This document shows, in pieces, positions 21,593 through 29,982 of a DNA stretch of 64,000 bases. Made by a program: the position numbers and the translations under genes. This DNA is from Planctomycetota bacterium. GTDB taxonomy: Bacteria; Planctomycetota; UBA1135. Positions within the stretch are counted from its first letter, which is position 1. Each line of letters begins with the position of its first letter. Location: the NCBI GenBank assembly GCA_021776795.1, contig JAJFFC010000014.1, forward strand, positions 238,074-302,073, in the 5' to 3' direction. The notes below the pieces were generated by a model. The model was not told where the DNA came from and did not search any database. It saw nothing but the letters and a program-made list of their open reading frames with translations.

Positions 21593-22292
21593 AGCTTCCC
21601 CCATCCTCCAAGCCACTGGCTTGTGCAAACGCTACCGCGTCGGCAGTGGCTGGCTCAATGTCTTGAAAAGCGTCGACATCGACTTGCATGTCGGTACCGT
21701 GACCGGGCTTACCGGCACCTCGGGCAGTGGCAAAAGTACTCTACTCCACCTACTTGGACTGATGGATCGTCCCGACCAAGGCCAGGTCTTGCTGCGCGGC
21801 CAAGCGATTCACAAGCTACGTTCGAGTGCCTCGGCCAAAGTGCGCGCTAGCAGCATTGGCTTTGTGTTCCAACAGTTCCAACTGCTGGAAGAACTCACCG
21901 CGATAGAAAACGTGTTGCTTCCCAGGCGCATTGCCTGCGCTGGCCAATGGCGATCGCGCAAGACCCAAGAACGCGAATCCGCCGCACGTTTGATGGAAGA
22001 GGTTGGACTCGGAGAGCGCATGCGCCACCGCCCCACCCAACTCTCTGGTGGCGAGCAGCAGCGCGTCGCTGTTGCGCGCGCCCTAGTGTCTTCTCCACCC
22101 GTGTTGTTTGCCGATGAGCCCACCGGCAATCTCGACCGCAAAACCGGCGAAGAAGTTCTAGAACTCTTGTTGAACTTGGCACGCGATCGCGGCACCGCAG
22201 TTCTTTTGGCCACGCACGATATGAGCATCGCCGGCCGCTGTGATTCTCGTGTGCACCTACGCGACGGAGAGCGCGTGGAGCCCCCTGCATGA
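21585..22292 (+). CDS. lolD: ABC transporter ATP-binding protein LolD
   Basis: A 235-residue ABC ATPase of the LolD/MacB subfamily. The Walker A motif is GTSGSGKST, the Q-loop region is SSIGFVFQQFQLL, the signature LSGGEQQR, Walker B VLFADEPTGNLD, and the switch His lies in LLATHD. It powers the flanking permeases. It overlaps lolC by 8 bp and the next permease by ATGA, typical of stoichiometric translation of one complex. Confidence 0.93.
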   Translation: MSEASPILQATGLCKRYRVGSGWLNVLKSVDIDLHVGTVTGLTGTSGSGKSTLLHLLGLMDRPDQGQVLLRGQAIHKLRSSASAKVRASSIGFVFQQFQLLEELTAIENVLLPRRIACAGQWRSRKTQERESAARLMEEVGLGERMRHRPTQLSGGEQQRVAVARALVSSPPVLFADEPTGNLDRKTGEEVLELLLNLARDRGTAVLLATHDMSIAGRCDSRVHLRDGERVEPPA

Positions 22293-23503
22293 TCGGACTC
22301 GCCTGGGCCTATTTCCGCCGCCGCATCATTTTGGTGACGGCTGCTTGCGGCATTATGCTCGGGGTGGCCGTGTTGGTCACGGTTTTAGGGGTCTTCCAGG
22401 GCTTCTTGCTGGAGTTCCAAGGCAGCATTCGTCAATTTTCTGGCGACATGGTGTTGCAGGTTCCGCGCTATGCCGAGGGCGGCGAGCAAGAACTGGAAGA
22501 GCTTTTACTGGAACAACCGGAAATTGTCACCGCCCAACCGCATTTGGATTGGTTTGGCCTCGTGGGCAGGCGTGGCAGTCGCTCGCTCACCGACCCGCGC
22601 AGCGCCGACCTCAATGGCTTGGTTTTGCTGGGCGTCGATGAACAGGAACTCGCCATTCCTCCTGCCCAAGAAGAAGGTGCCGTGCCAATGCAGTTAGGCA
22701 AAGTCCTTGCCGACAAACTTGGCCTAGACGTTGGCGACACCATCGAAGTCGTCACCCACCGCAATGGCGCGCGCGGGCCGGTACCTGTGCGCCGCAGTTT
22801 CGAATTGACAGGCACCTTTGCTAGCGGGCGTTTTGATTTAGACCTCGACCGTGCCTTTGTGCGGCGCCAAGATTTGGCCGACCTGGCACGCACCGAACCA
22901 AGCGTGACCAGTTACAAAGTCATGTTGCGCGAAGACGTCGACGCCGACCTCTTTCGCGAAGAGCTCGAGCAGCGATTGGAAGCGGCCCGACTCGGCCCCT
23001 TTAGTACGCCGCGCATCCGCACCTGGCGCGACCTCGGCGGCAACTTTTTGCGCGCGGTCGAAAACCAGAAGGGCATGCTCGCCACCGTGTTCTCCTTCAT
23101 CATTTTGGTGGCGGCCTATCAGTTGATTGCGACCTTGCTACTCACGGTGACGGAAAAGCGCCGCGACATCGGCGTGCTTGGCGCACTCGGTGCTTCGCCC
23201 GGGCGCATTGTGTTGTTCTTTGTCGGCCTGGGTCTCATGATTGCCACCATTGGCACTGCCATGGGTCTGCTGTTGGGCTGGTGGTTGATCGAAAACTTGG
23301 ATCGCGTGGAGCTGTGGCTTGGAGGTGGCAAGCCGATCTTCTTACCCGAGGTCTACAAGTTCGACCACATTCCGGTCGCCGTCGATTTCCCGGCTATCCT
23401 GATGGTGGTCGGCGCCACTCTGGCCGCTGCAGCGCTGTTTAGTTTGCTACCAGCTTGGCGTGCAGCCCGTATGCGGATTGTCCACGCCCTGGACCGCCGC
23501 TAA
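22289..23503 (+). CDS. Lipoprotein-releasing ABC transporter permease (second LolC/E)
   Basis: A 404-residue MacB/LolCE-type permease with one N-terminal helix (about residues 15-40), a periplasmic domain and a three-helix FtsX core beginning near residue 271 (MLATVFSFIILVAAYQLIATLL). It pairs with the permease at 20249 to form the membrane part of a LolCDE complex. Two different permeases around one ATPase is the normal proteobacterial-type arrangement and implies an outer membrane carrying lipoproteins. Confidence 0.9.
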   Translation: MIGLAWAYFRRRIILVTAACGIMLGVAVLVTVLGVFQGFLLEFQGSIRQFSGDMVLQVPRYAEGGEQELEELLLEQPEIVTAQPHLDWFGLVGRRGSRSLTDPRSADLNGLVLLGVDEQELAIPPAQEEGAVPMQLGKVLADKLGLDVGDTIEVVTHRNGARGPVPVRRSFELTGTFASGRFDLDLDRAFVRRQDLADLARTEPSVTSYKVMLREDVDADLFREELEQRLEAARLGPFSTPRIRTWRDLGGNFLRAVENQKGMLATVFSFIILVAAYQLIATLLLTVTEKRRDIGVLGALGASPGRIVLFFVGLGLMIATIGTAMGLLLGWWLIENLDRVELWLGGGKPIFLPEVYKFDHIPVAVDFPAILMVVGATLAAAALFSLLPAWRAARMRIVHALDRR

Positions 23504-24436
23504 ATGAAGCCCCCTCTGCTCTGCCTCACAGCCCTAGTGCTGATTCCGCTGAGCTCCGTAGCCTGCTCGTCCGCCATGTCTCCCGTCCCTAGTCCCCGCC
23601 CCAACATTAGCCTGCCCACGATGGGCGGCAAGCAGCTTTGGGCGGATATCCGCTGGCAAGGTGGTTGGCGCGTGCAAGAGCATGCACTTACGAGACATGC
23701 CCGCGTGCTCGACCCTGGTGATGTCCGCCGCGCTTGGGGACCGCTTGAGGAATGCCTGGAGGTCTTGGAAGCCAAGGCGCCAGCGCCCCCAGCGCCGGGT
23801 CAAGGCGGGCCATTGGTCGTGATGCTTCACGGCTTGGGCCGTAGCCATTCCGTTTGGGGAACCATGGAAACCGCGCTCAAGGAAGACGGCTTCACTGTGG
23901 TGGCTCTGTCCTATCCGAGCACGCAGCGTAGCCCACAAGACCATGCCGAGGTTCTCTCCTCCTTGTTGCGCCATGTTCATGGTTACACCAGTGTGAGTTT
24001 CGTGACTCACAGCATGGGTGGCATTTTGGTGCGCGAACTACTCACCAGCGTCAACGCCGAATGGCAAAAGGAGCTGCCGCCGATGCGTGCCGTCATGCTC
24101 GCGCCGCCCAACCAAGGTTCCGCCCTGGCACGTCACCTCAGCGTGTTCAAACCGCTGCATTGGATAGCCGGCAACGCCGGACGCGCTTTGACTCCAGAGG
24201 CCATGGCCGAGCGCCCCGCCCCGGAGTTGCCGATCTTGATCATCGCTGGTTCGCGTGGAGAGAAAGACGGCTGGAATCGGTTGATTCCAGGAGACGACGA
24301 TGGCGTCGTCGGTGTCGAAGAGACTCGCCTGGATGGCGCCCAAGAGCATTTGGTCATTCGCGGCATCCATACCTTTCTGATGAAGCAGCCCGTCGCGATT
24401 GATGCCACACGGCGCTTCCTGGCATTAGGCATCTGA
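23504..24436 (+). CDS. Alpha/beta-hydrolase lipoprotein (lipase/acylhydrolase-like)
   Basis: A 310-residue protein with a lipoprotein-type leader (SSVACSS) and an alpha/beta-hydrolase domain. The nucleophile elbow is VTHSMGGILVREL and the oxyanion region is VVMLHGLGRSHSVW; a late GDDDGVVGVEE segment may supply the acid and GIHTFLMKQP the His. It resembles PGAP1/triacylglycerol lipase-like esterases; the substrate is unknown. Its ATG directly follows the TAA of the Lol permease, so it is the last gene of the lysS-lol operon and its product may be Lol cargo. Confidence 0.85.
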   Translation: MKPPLLCLTALVLIPLSSVACSSAMSPVPSPRPNISLPTMGGKQLWADIRWQGGWRVQEHALTRHARVLDPGDVRRAWGPLEECLEVLEAKAPAPPAPGQGGPLVVMLHGLGRSHSVWGTMETALKEDGFTVVALSYPSTQRSPQDHAEVLSSLLRHVHGYTSVSFVTHSMGGILVRELLTSVNAEWQKELPPMRAVMLAPPNQGSALARHLSVFKPLHWIAGNAGRALTPEAMAERPAPELPILIIAGSRGEKDGWNRLIPGDDDGVVGVEETRLDGAQEHLVIRGIHTFLMKQPVAIDATRRFLALGI

Positions 24437-24522
24437 GGCTGTCCACATTGGGGATTTCCAGTTAAGCTGGAGGGCGCCTGAATTGCGCATTCCTTGGGCC
24501 ACTTCTGCCTACATGTTCCCCC

Positions 24523-26232
24523 ATGAAAATCGCTCTCCACCTCTTATGCCTGAGCCTGCTCAGCCCTCTCTCCGCGCAAGACATTCGCGACCCCCAGCGT
24601 CTACACCCCACACAGAGCATTCTTGGCTTTGGGCGTTCCGTTGCTTCTGAGGGCGATGTAAGCTGCGCCGTTTGGACTGAAACCTCGCCCAACTATTTTG
24701 TGTGGACTTCAGTTTCTGATGGCAGGGGCGAAACATGGTCGGCGCCGATTCGCCTCGACACCGATGTCACTAGCGAGGCCAAAATCACACAGATTGATTC
24801 GGTCGCGATTTCTGGACAGAATATTTATGTCTACTGGCGCGACGATCGCGTCACCGGCACTGACGACGACATCTTCTTCACTTACTCCCCCAATGGCGGA
24901 CTGAGTTGGGCGGTAGACCGCCGTATCGATGATGGTTATGCCGCCGGAACTCAGGCGGTGCGCAATGCTGCCATGGCAGCGGACTCACCCTATGTCTACA
25001 TCGCCATGCGCGTCGATGGGCCTTCCGGCAACGATGAGATTTGGGTCAGCGCTTCGCAAGACGATGGCGTCTCCTTCGCTCCTGCGGTGTACATTTCGAG
25101 CTTGGCCGCTGGCACTGCCGATGCGATTAACGTGGCCATCGACGCGCAAGGTGACACCTGTCACGTCGCCTGGGCCGATGACCGCCAAGGTATTGGCGAA
25201 GAGGTTTGGTATCAACGCAGCTCCGATGGCGGCGCCACTTGGCTTGCTGCCGATGTGCAGCTGGACAGTTCGCCTGCGGGGGCTGGCGATGCGCAAACCA
25301 GCACCATGGTGATTGCCGCGGACGGCAGCAACGTCGCCGTGTCATGGCAAGAAGAGCGCACAAGCGCGAGCAATGAAGAGTTGTACTTCAATGTCTCACA
25401 AGACGGTGGTAACACTTGGCTCGCCAACGATGTGGTGGTCGGTAACTACGACCCACTCACCGATGATGTCGATTTCAACTCGATGGCGCTCAAAGGTAAC
25501 ACCATCTTGTTTGCTTGGCGCGACAATCGCACCCTGCTCGATCAGGTCTATGCCGCAACCACTTCAGACTTCGGCACCACCATCCACGAGGTGGTCATTA
25601 ACCTAGAAGATGACAACACCTCGCCCCTGGCCTACGCCTGGGATGAACTTCTGGCGATTAGTTATGCCGGTGGCATCACCCCGCAAGACCACCGCGTGGT
25701 GATTAGCCGCGATGGTGGTGCGACCTTTAGCGGGGAGTATTCCCTCAGCAAAGGCTTGATTGGCGATACCGATGAAACCGCCTTGGCTTTCAATGAGTAC
25801 TATCGCAACATCATTGGTGTTTGGCAGCAGGATGATCCTGGTACCAATCATATTTATGTCGGCGGCTTCCGCCCGCAGTTCCTCGACCCGATGGCATTGA
25901 CCACTGGAGTCCCCCTTGTCTGGACCGGCGGCGGTTACCCCGCATCGAGCGTGGGCCAGCCGATGATTGTGGTCATCTCCGATGCCCCCGGCACTCTCAT
26001 GACTCCCGACGGACGCGATACTGGTTTGGCGAATGGCCCCTTCTTTGAGTTCACGACCAAGCCCAGCAACTTCATCCAGGGCACCATTCTGACGGATGGT
26101 AGCGCCACCACTGCGGCTGTCACGCTTCCTGTCTCTCTGGTTGGCTTCACCTTGCACATGATTGGTGTGAACTACGAGCCCGGCGTCGGCCCAGGTCCCA
26201 TCACGACTGTGCAGACGGCCATCGTGATGTAA
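24523..26232 (+). CDS. Secreted Asp-box (BNR/sialidase-like) protein
   Basis: A 569-residue exported protein with a signal peptide (LHLLCLSLLSPLSAQ) and at least five Asp-box motifs, such as SPNGGLSW, SQDDGVSF, SSDGGATW, SQDGGNTW and SRDGGATF. These mark a sialidase-type beta-propeller of about residues 20-440. I cannot identify the sialidase catalytic Arg triad, so enzyme activity is doubtful. The C-terminal ~110 residues form a module (TLPVSLVGFTLHMIG) like that in other exported proteins here. Confidence 0.8.
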   Translation: MKIALHLLCLSLLSPLSAQDIRDPQRLHPTQSILGFGRSVASEGDVSCAVWTETSPNYFVWTSVSDGRGETWSAPIRLDTDVTSEAKITQIDSVAISGQNIYVYWRDDRVTGTDDDIFFTYSPNGGLSWAVDRRIDDGYAAGTQAVRNAAMAADSPYVYIAMRVDGPSGNDEIWVSASQDDGVSFAPAVYISSLAAGTADAINVAIDAQGDTCHVAWADDRQGIGEEVWYQRSSDGGATWLAADVQLDSSPAGAGDAQTSTMVIAADGSNVAVSWQEERTSASNEELYFNVSQDGGNTWLANDVVVGNYDPLTDDVDFNSMALKGNTILFAWRDNRTLLDQVYAATTSDFGTTIHEVVINLEDDNTSPLAYAWDELLAISYAGGITPQDHRVVISRDGGATFSGEYSLSKGLIGDTDETALAFNEYYRNIIGVWQQDDPGTNHIYVGGFRPQFLDPMALTTGVPLVWTGGGYPASSVGQPMIVVISDAPGTLMTPDGRDTGLANGPFFEFTTKPSNFIQGTILTDGSATTAAVTLPVSLVGFTLHMIGVNYEPGVGPGPITTVQTAIVM

Positions 26233-26243
26233 GCTAGACCATC

Positions 26244-26678
26244 ATGGTCAGTACCCCCTTCCGTTCTGGCCCTCTTGCCATTCTTGGCGCGGGGGCTATT
26301 GCATTAGGCTCCTTTGCACCCGCCGCCGATGTCGCCCTCTACGGCGAGGTCAGCTATTGGAATGCCGCAGGTCCGGAAGCGACGGTCATGCTTGCGGCCA
26401 CACTACTCACCGTGTTTTGTTTACTGACTGGACGCGCGTGGTGGGCACGCATTGCCGTGCTATTGGTTTGGGCGTCCTTATTGTGGCCCTATTTGCAAGG
26501 TCTTTGGGAACCGGAGCCCGATGGTTTCCTCGAAAGTGCGCTTTCCTCTGCGGTAGAGACCACCACGGGATGGGCAACCGACATTGCCCTGAACTTCGTC
26601 GACATGTCCTGGGGCATGCTGGTGCTTGCGCTTGGCTGTGTCAGCCTCACTTTGGCTGCCTACCAACGCCGGCGCTAA
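26244..26678 (+). CDS. Hypothetical membrane protein
   Basis: A 144-residue protein with about four predicted transmembrane helices (residues 10-28, 48-64, 70-90 and 115-138). No family is recognised. It follows the Asp-box gene by 11 bp on the same strand and overlaps the convergent chromate transporter gene by 4 bp. Confidence 0.65.
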   Translation: MVSTPFRSGPLAILGAGAIALGSFAPAADVALYGEVSYWNAAGPEATVMLAATLLTVFCLLTGRAWWARIAVLLVWASLLWPYLQGLWEPEPDGFLESALSSAVETTTGWATDIALNFVDMSWGMLVLALGCVSLTLAAYQRRR

Positions 26679-27859
26679 AGCAAGGACCAAGAGACACTCG
26701 CCGCCAAGCACCAGAGAACGGCTTCAAGTGCTGGGCGCCTGAAAAGGGTGAGCATCGCAACCGCAACCAAGCCGATGACAGCATCGGAAGGTTTGAGAAG
26801 CGCGGTGGTGATGATGGGGTCATAGAGTGTGGCAGCGAGCAATCCGACCACGGCGGCGTTGATGCCAGCAATCGCGCGCGAAGCACTAGGATGCTGCGCT
26901 AAGCGCCCCCACCAAGGAAGGACGCCGGCCATCAATAGAAATCCTGGCAGGAAGATGGCGAGAAGGGCAATCGCAGCGCCAGCGGCCCAACCCATGCCAG
27001 TGGGAACGAGTGCGCCAAGATAGGCTGCGAAGGAGAACATCGGCCCGGGAATGGCTTGGGAAGCTCCATAACCAGCCAAGAAATCTTCCTGCGAGATCAA
27101 GCCGGGAGTGACCACGGCATCTTCTAACAAAGGCAACACCACATGGCCCCCACCAAAGACTAAGGCGCCGGCGCGGTAGAAGGCATCGGCCAAGGAGATC
27201 CAATCGCCGTTTTCTTGCGGCAGTAAGGGCAACGCGAAGAGCAACAGAAAAAAGCTCACCAGCAACCAAGTGCCGGTCCGCAGGCGCAGATGTTGGGTGA
27301 AGTTTGGGCCCAAGGCGAGCTCCTTTTCGCAGCATAGGAAGAACCCCAAAACGGCGCCGCCTACAACCACCCATAGTTGCGCCATGGGGGTGCTCATCAA
27401 GATCAGGAATAACAGAGCCGCAAGGGCAATCGCAGCCCGCCGTAAATCTGGGCATAGCTTGCGCACCATGCCACGCAAGGCATGAGCGACCACCGCGAAG
27501 GCCACAATCTTCAGTCCGTGGATTGCCGCTTGGCTGACCTCGCCGGAGAGCTTGGGCAGAAGGCTGGCAAAGGCCACCAACAGGATTGCTGAGGGCAGGG
27601 TAAAGGCGGCAAAGGCGGCGAAAGCACCACGCCAACCCGCGCGCATGAGGCCCAAACTAAAGCCAAGTTGGCTGCTGGCGGGGCCCGGCAGGAACTGGCT
27701 GATCGCCAAGAGCTGTGCGAATTCTTCTTCGCTCACCCATTTCCGCTTTTCGACCAGCTCGGCACGGAAATACCCGAGGTGTGCCATGGGACCTCCAAAA
27801 GAGGTCAAGCCTAAGCGCAAAAACACGCGCAGTACTTCGGTGGCACTTGCCGAGGTCAT
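26675..27859 (-). CDS. chrA: Chromate transporter family protein (ChrA, two CHR domains)
   Basis: A 394-residue polytopic membrane protein with two homologous CHR halves, each opening with a conserved glycine-rich signature: LGLTSFGGPMAHLGYFR near residue 12 and ALVFGGGHVVLPLLE near residue 232. FLPGPASSQ and AIPGPMFSF mark the paired PGP motifs. Family members export chromate by proton antiport; many homologues have no proven role in resistance. TAAGAT lies 6 nt before the ATG. Confidence 0.92.
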   Translation of the reverse strand: MTSASATEVLRVFLRLGLTSFGGPMAHLGYFRAELVEKRKWVSEEEFAQLLAISQFLPGPASSQLGFSLGLMRAGWRGAFAAFAAFTLPSAILLVAFASLLPKLSGEVSQAAIHGLKIVAFAVVAHALRGMVRKLCPDLRRAAIALAALLFLILMSTPMAQLWVVVGGAVLGFFLCCEKELALGPNFTQHLRLRTGTWLLVSFFLLLFALPLLPQENGDWISLADAFYRAGALVFGGGHVVLPLLEDAVVTPGLISQEDFLAGYGASQAIPGPMFSFAAYLGALVPTGMGWAAGAAIALLAIFLPGFLLMAGVLPWWGRLAQHPSASRAIAGINAAVVGLLAATLYDPIITTALLKPSDAVIGLVAVAMLTLFRRPALEAVLWCLAASVSWSLL

Positions 27860-27865
27860 GTCGGC

Positions 27866-27871
27866 ATCTTA
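27866..27871 (-). promoter_or_regulatory. Probable -10 element (TAAGAT) of chrA
   Basis: TAAGAT on the minus strand, exactly 6 nt from the ATG at 27859. It overlaps the stop codon of the epimerase gene upstream. Confidence 0.35.
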
Positions 27872-28825
27872 GCCCGCCTGATCACGCCATTGCTCACACA
27901 AGTCTTTGGCAGCGGATGGCCAATCGGCGTATGGAAAGGCGAAGCCATCGTCCTGGAGTCGTTTCGGGACGACGCGGCGGCTTTTGAGAATCAACTCGCT
28001 TTCCGTGCGCAGGAAGATTGCGCCGAGTTCGAGCATCCATGCGGTGGCAGGCAATCCAATGCGCGCCCCCCAGGCTTCGCGTAAGGCCTTTATGAATTCG
28101 CGATTGGGCAAGGGGTGTGGCGAGGAAAGGTTGACCGCACCCTGCAAATGTTCTTTGGCAATGAGCCAATTGACAGCAGCGAGAAAGTCTTGCTCATGAA
28201 TCCAGGACACGTATTGCTTTCCGTTGCCACTGGTTCCGCCTAAGCCGCGGCGCACCAGACCTAACAAGGTCGCAAAAATGCCACCAGGATCGGCGGACAT
28301 CACCATCGCGGAACGCAAGGCGACTTTGCGCGTGTGGGGAGTTTCGGCTTGTTCCAGTTCGCGCTCCCATGCCTTGGCGATCTCAATGCTGAACTGCCAT
28401 TTCGATTCCGGCTCCCCATCGGAGCCAGGAATCCGCCCGGTCTCTTCGTCATTGGGGGCATCGAAGCGATGCGAGTAAATCGTCGCAGTACTCGCTTGCA
28501 GCCAAACCGCCGGCGCGTGCTTCGCTTGATGAATGGCTTGGCCAATGACCCGTGTGGAATCTACCCGAGAATCCATCATCTGTTGGCGATTGGCATCGGT
28601 GTAACGACAGTTAACCGTGCGACCAGCAAGGTTGATGACGACATCGGCGCCGTCGATCTGTTGTGCCCAATCTCCCAGGGTTTTGCCATCCCAGGCTACC
28701 TCGGGCCAAGAGTGCTGGTGCTTGGGCCCCCGCGAAAGGACCACGACACGATGTCCACCGGCCACGAAATGCCGCGCCAAGCTGACACCCACTTGCCCGG
28801 ATCCACCTGCCAGGACCAACTTCAT
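27869..28825 (-). CDS. TIGR01777 family NAD-dependent epimerase/dehydratase-like protein
   Basis: A 318-residue SDR-superfamily protein (YfcH-like). The N-terminal nucleotide-binding motif is LAGGSGQVGVSLAR, the conserved family segment is DVVINLAGRTVNCRYT, and the C-terminal DUF1731-like region includes WMLELGAIFLRTESELILKSRR. The family function is unknown, although it resembles sugar-nucleotide epimerases and is related to a plant division protein. It is probably co-transcribed with chrA downstream. Confidence 0.9.
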   Translation of the reverse strand: MKLVLAGGSGQVGVSLARHFVAGGHRVVVLSRGPKHQHSWPEVAWDGKTLGDWAQQIDGADVVINLAGRTVNCRYTDANRQQMMDSRVDSTRVIGQAIHQAKHAPAVWLQASTATIYSHRFDAPNDEETGRIPGSDGEPESKWQFSIEIAKAWERELEQAETPHTRKVALRSAMVMSADPGGIFATLLGLVRRGLGGTSGNGKQYVSWIHEQDFLAAVNWLIAKEHLQGAVNLSSPHPLPNREFIKALREAWGARIGLPATAWMLELGAIFLRTESELILKSRRVVPKRLQDDGFAFPYADWPSAAKDLCEQWRDQAG

Positions 28826-28840
28826 GAATCCGACCTTGGT

Positions 28841-29959
28841 CTAAGGAAGCACGTGCAGAGTGTGGACGTCAGTTGCGGCGTATTGACCATTTTGCGCCAA
28901 GGCACTCAGGCATAGGCCCTGGAACAGCAAAGTGCTGCCGGCAGCCAGATTGGGAACGGCGAAGGTCCATGCCGCTCCACCAGCGGGAAGCGAAGCACTG
29001 ACTACCAGACGGCGATCCGCAAGTGGATCGAGGAAGACATCGGTCGTTCCTGACAGCGGCGTGAGGCCATGTGCATTGGGTGCAAGTCGACCATGCAGCG
29101 CGACGGCTTCGCCATTCAACGTACCCAAGGGCGAGCTCAGTTCCATGGTCCAAGCCGAACCGGCAGTCGTAGTTTTGACATCGGCCGGAGGCGTGCTGCT
29201 GAGTTGACCGGGAGCACCGGAAGCCAACTGGAAGTCATCGGCCGTGCCAGGATAAACGGCATCGGACCTTTGGATGTCGAGGTCACTGGCGGAGACAAAG
29301 ACCTCGCCCACGGGATCATCGCGCTGCCACGCAATCCACAACACATGATGGCCATCGCGATCGCCAGGGATGTCCAAGTCAAAGGTGTAGGTGTTGCCAT
29401 TAAGCACCGGGTTCGGGCGCTCCAGGAACTCCATCTGACCCCAGGTCAGAGGCATGTTCGGATTCCAAGAAGGCTTGGTCATCCACACGTCCCAGACGTT
29501 GGGGTTGTGCACTGCCGTCGCCAAGAACTCCACGGTGATGGACTGACCGGCAGGCACCGCGGTCTTCGGCCAATCGGGGCTCACCTGATCGAGGCCCGCA
29601 TAAGTGCGCGGATACTCTGCGGATTGCGGGTCAGTGCGGCCAGCACTGGCAAGTTCGCCATCGGGCATCCACGGCGAATAATCAAAGCCAGGAGGCAAAC
29701 CTGAGCTCACGGCATCTGGGATATTGCGCGAGACTTCATTCCAACTGTAGTAGGAAAGTATGCCGTCGATGGCCACAGCACTGGCAGCCAAGGGGAATCC
29801 AGGGTTGTCGGGATTCGCCTGATAAATGTTGTACACCCGGCTCGGCGGGTAGACCACACTGCCATGAGCGAGCACATCGCTGATGCAAAGTAGGAAAACA
29901 GCGCCCAACGCTAGGTGCAGAGGCGATTTCAGCAGGCGTGGGGCGATGCTCATTTTCAT
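28841..29959 (-). CDS. AA10 lytic polysaccharide monooxygenase (chitin/cellulose-active type)
   Basis: A 372-residue secreted copper enzyme of family AA10 (formerly CBM33). The signal peptide ends just before His32 (SDVLA/HGSVVYPPSR), which would become the N-terminal histidine-brace residue; the second copper His is His151 in TAVHNPNVWDVW. The HHVLWIAWQRDDPVGEVF segment supplies the family's axial aromatic region. Such enzymes cleave chitin or cellulose oxidatively. After the catalytic domain (about residues 32-232) comes a ~130-residue C-terminal module shared with other exported proteins here rather than a known CBM. AAGGAC lies 5 nt before the ATG, one of the few Shine-Dalgarno sites. Confidence 0.92.
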   Translation of the reverse strand: MKMSIAPRLLKSPLHLALGAVFLLCISDVLAHGSVVYPPSRVYNIYQANPDNPGFPLAASAVAIDGILSYYSWNEVSRNIPDAVSSGLPPGFDYSPWMPDGELASAGRTDPQSAEYPRTYAGLDQVSPDWPKTAVPAGQSITVEFLATAVHNPNVWDVWMTKPSWNPNMPLTWGQMEFLERPNPVLNGNTYTFDLDIPGDRDGHHVLWIAWQRDDPVGEVFVSASDLDIQRSDAVYPGTADDFQLASGAPGQLSSTPPADVKTTTAGSAWTMELSSPLGTLNGEAVALHGRLAPNAHGLTPLSGTTDVFLDPLADRRLVVSASLPAGGAAWTFAVPNLAAGSTLLFQGLCLSALAQNGQYAATDVHTLHVLP

Positions 29960-29970
29960 GGCAAGTCCTT

Positions 29971-29976
29971 TATACT
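29971..29976 (+). promoter_or_regulatory. Probable -10 element (TATACT)
   Basis: TATACT exactly 6 nt before ATG 29983, inside the 23-bp gap between divergent start codons. A transcript would be leaderless. Confidence 0.45.
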
Positions 29977-29982
29977 TGACAC

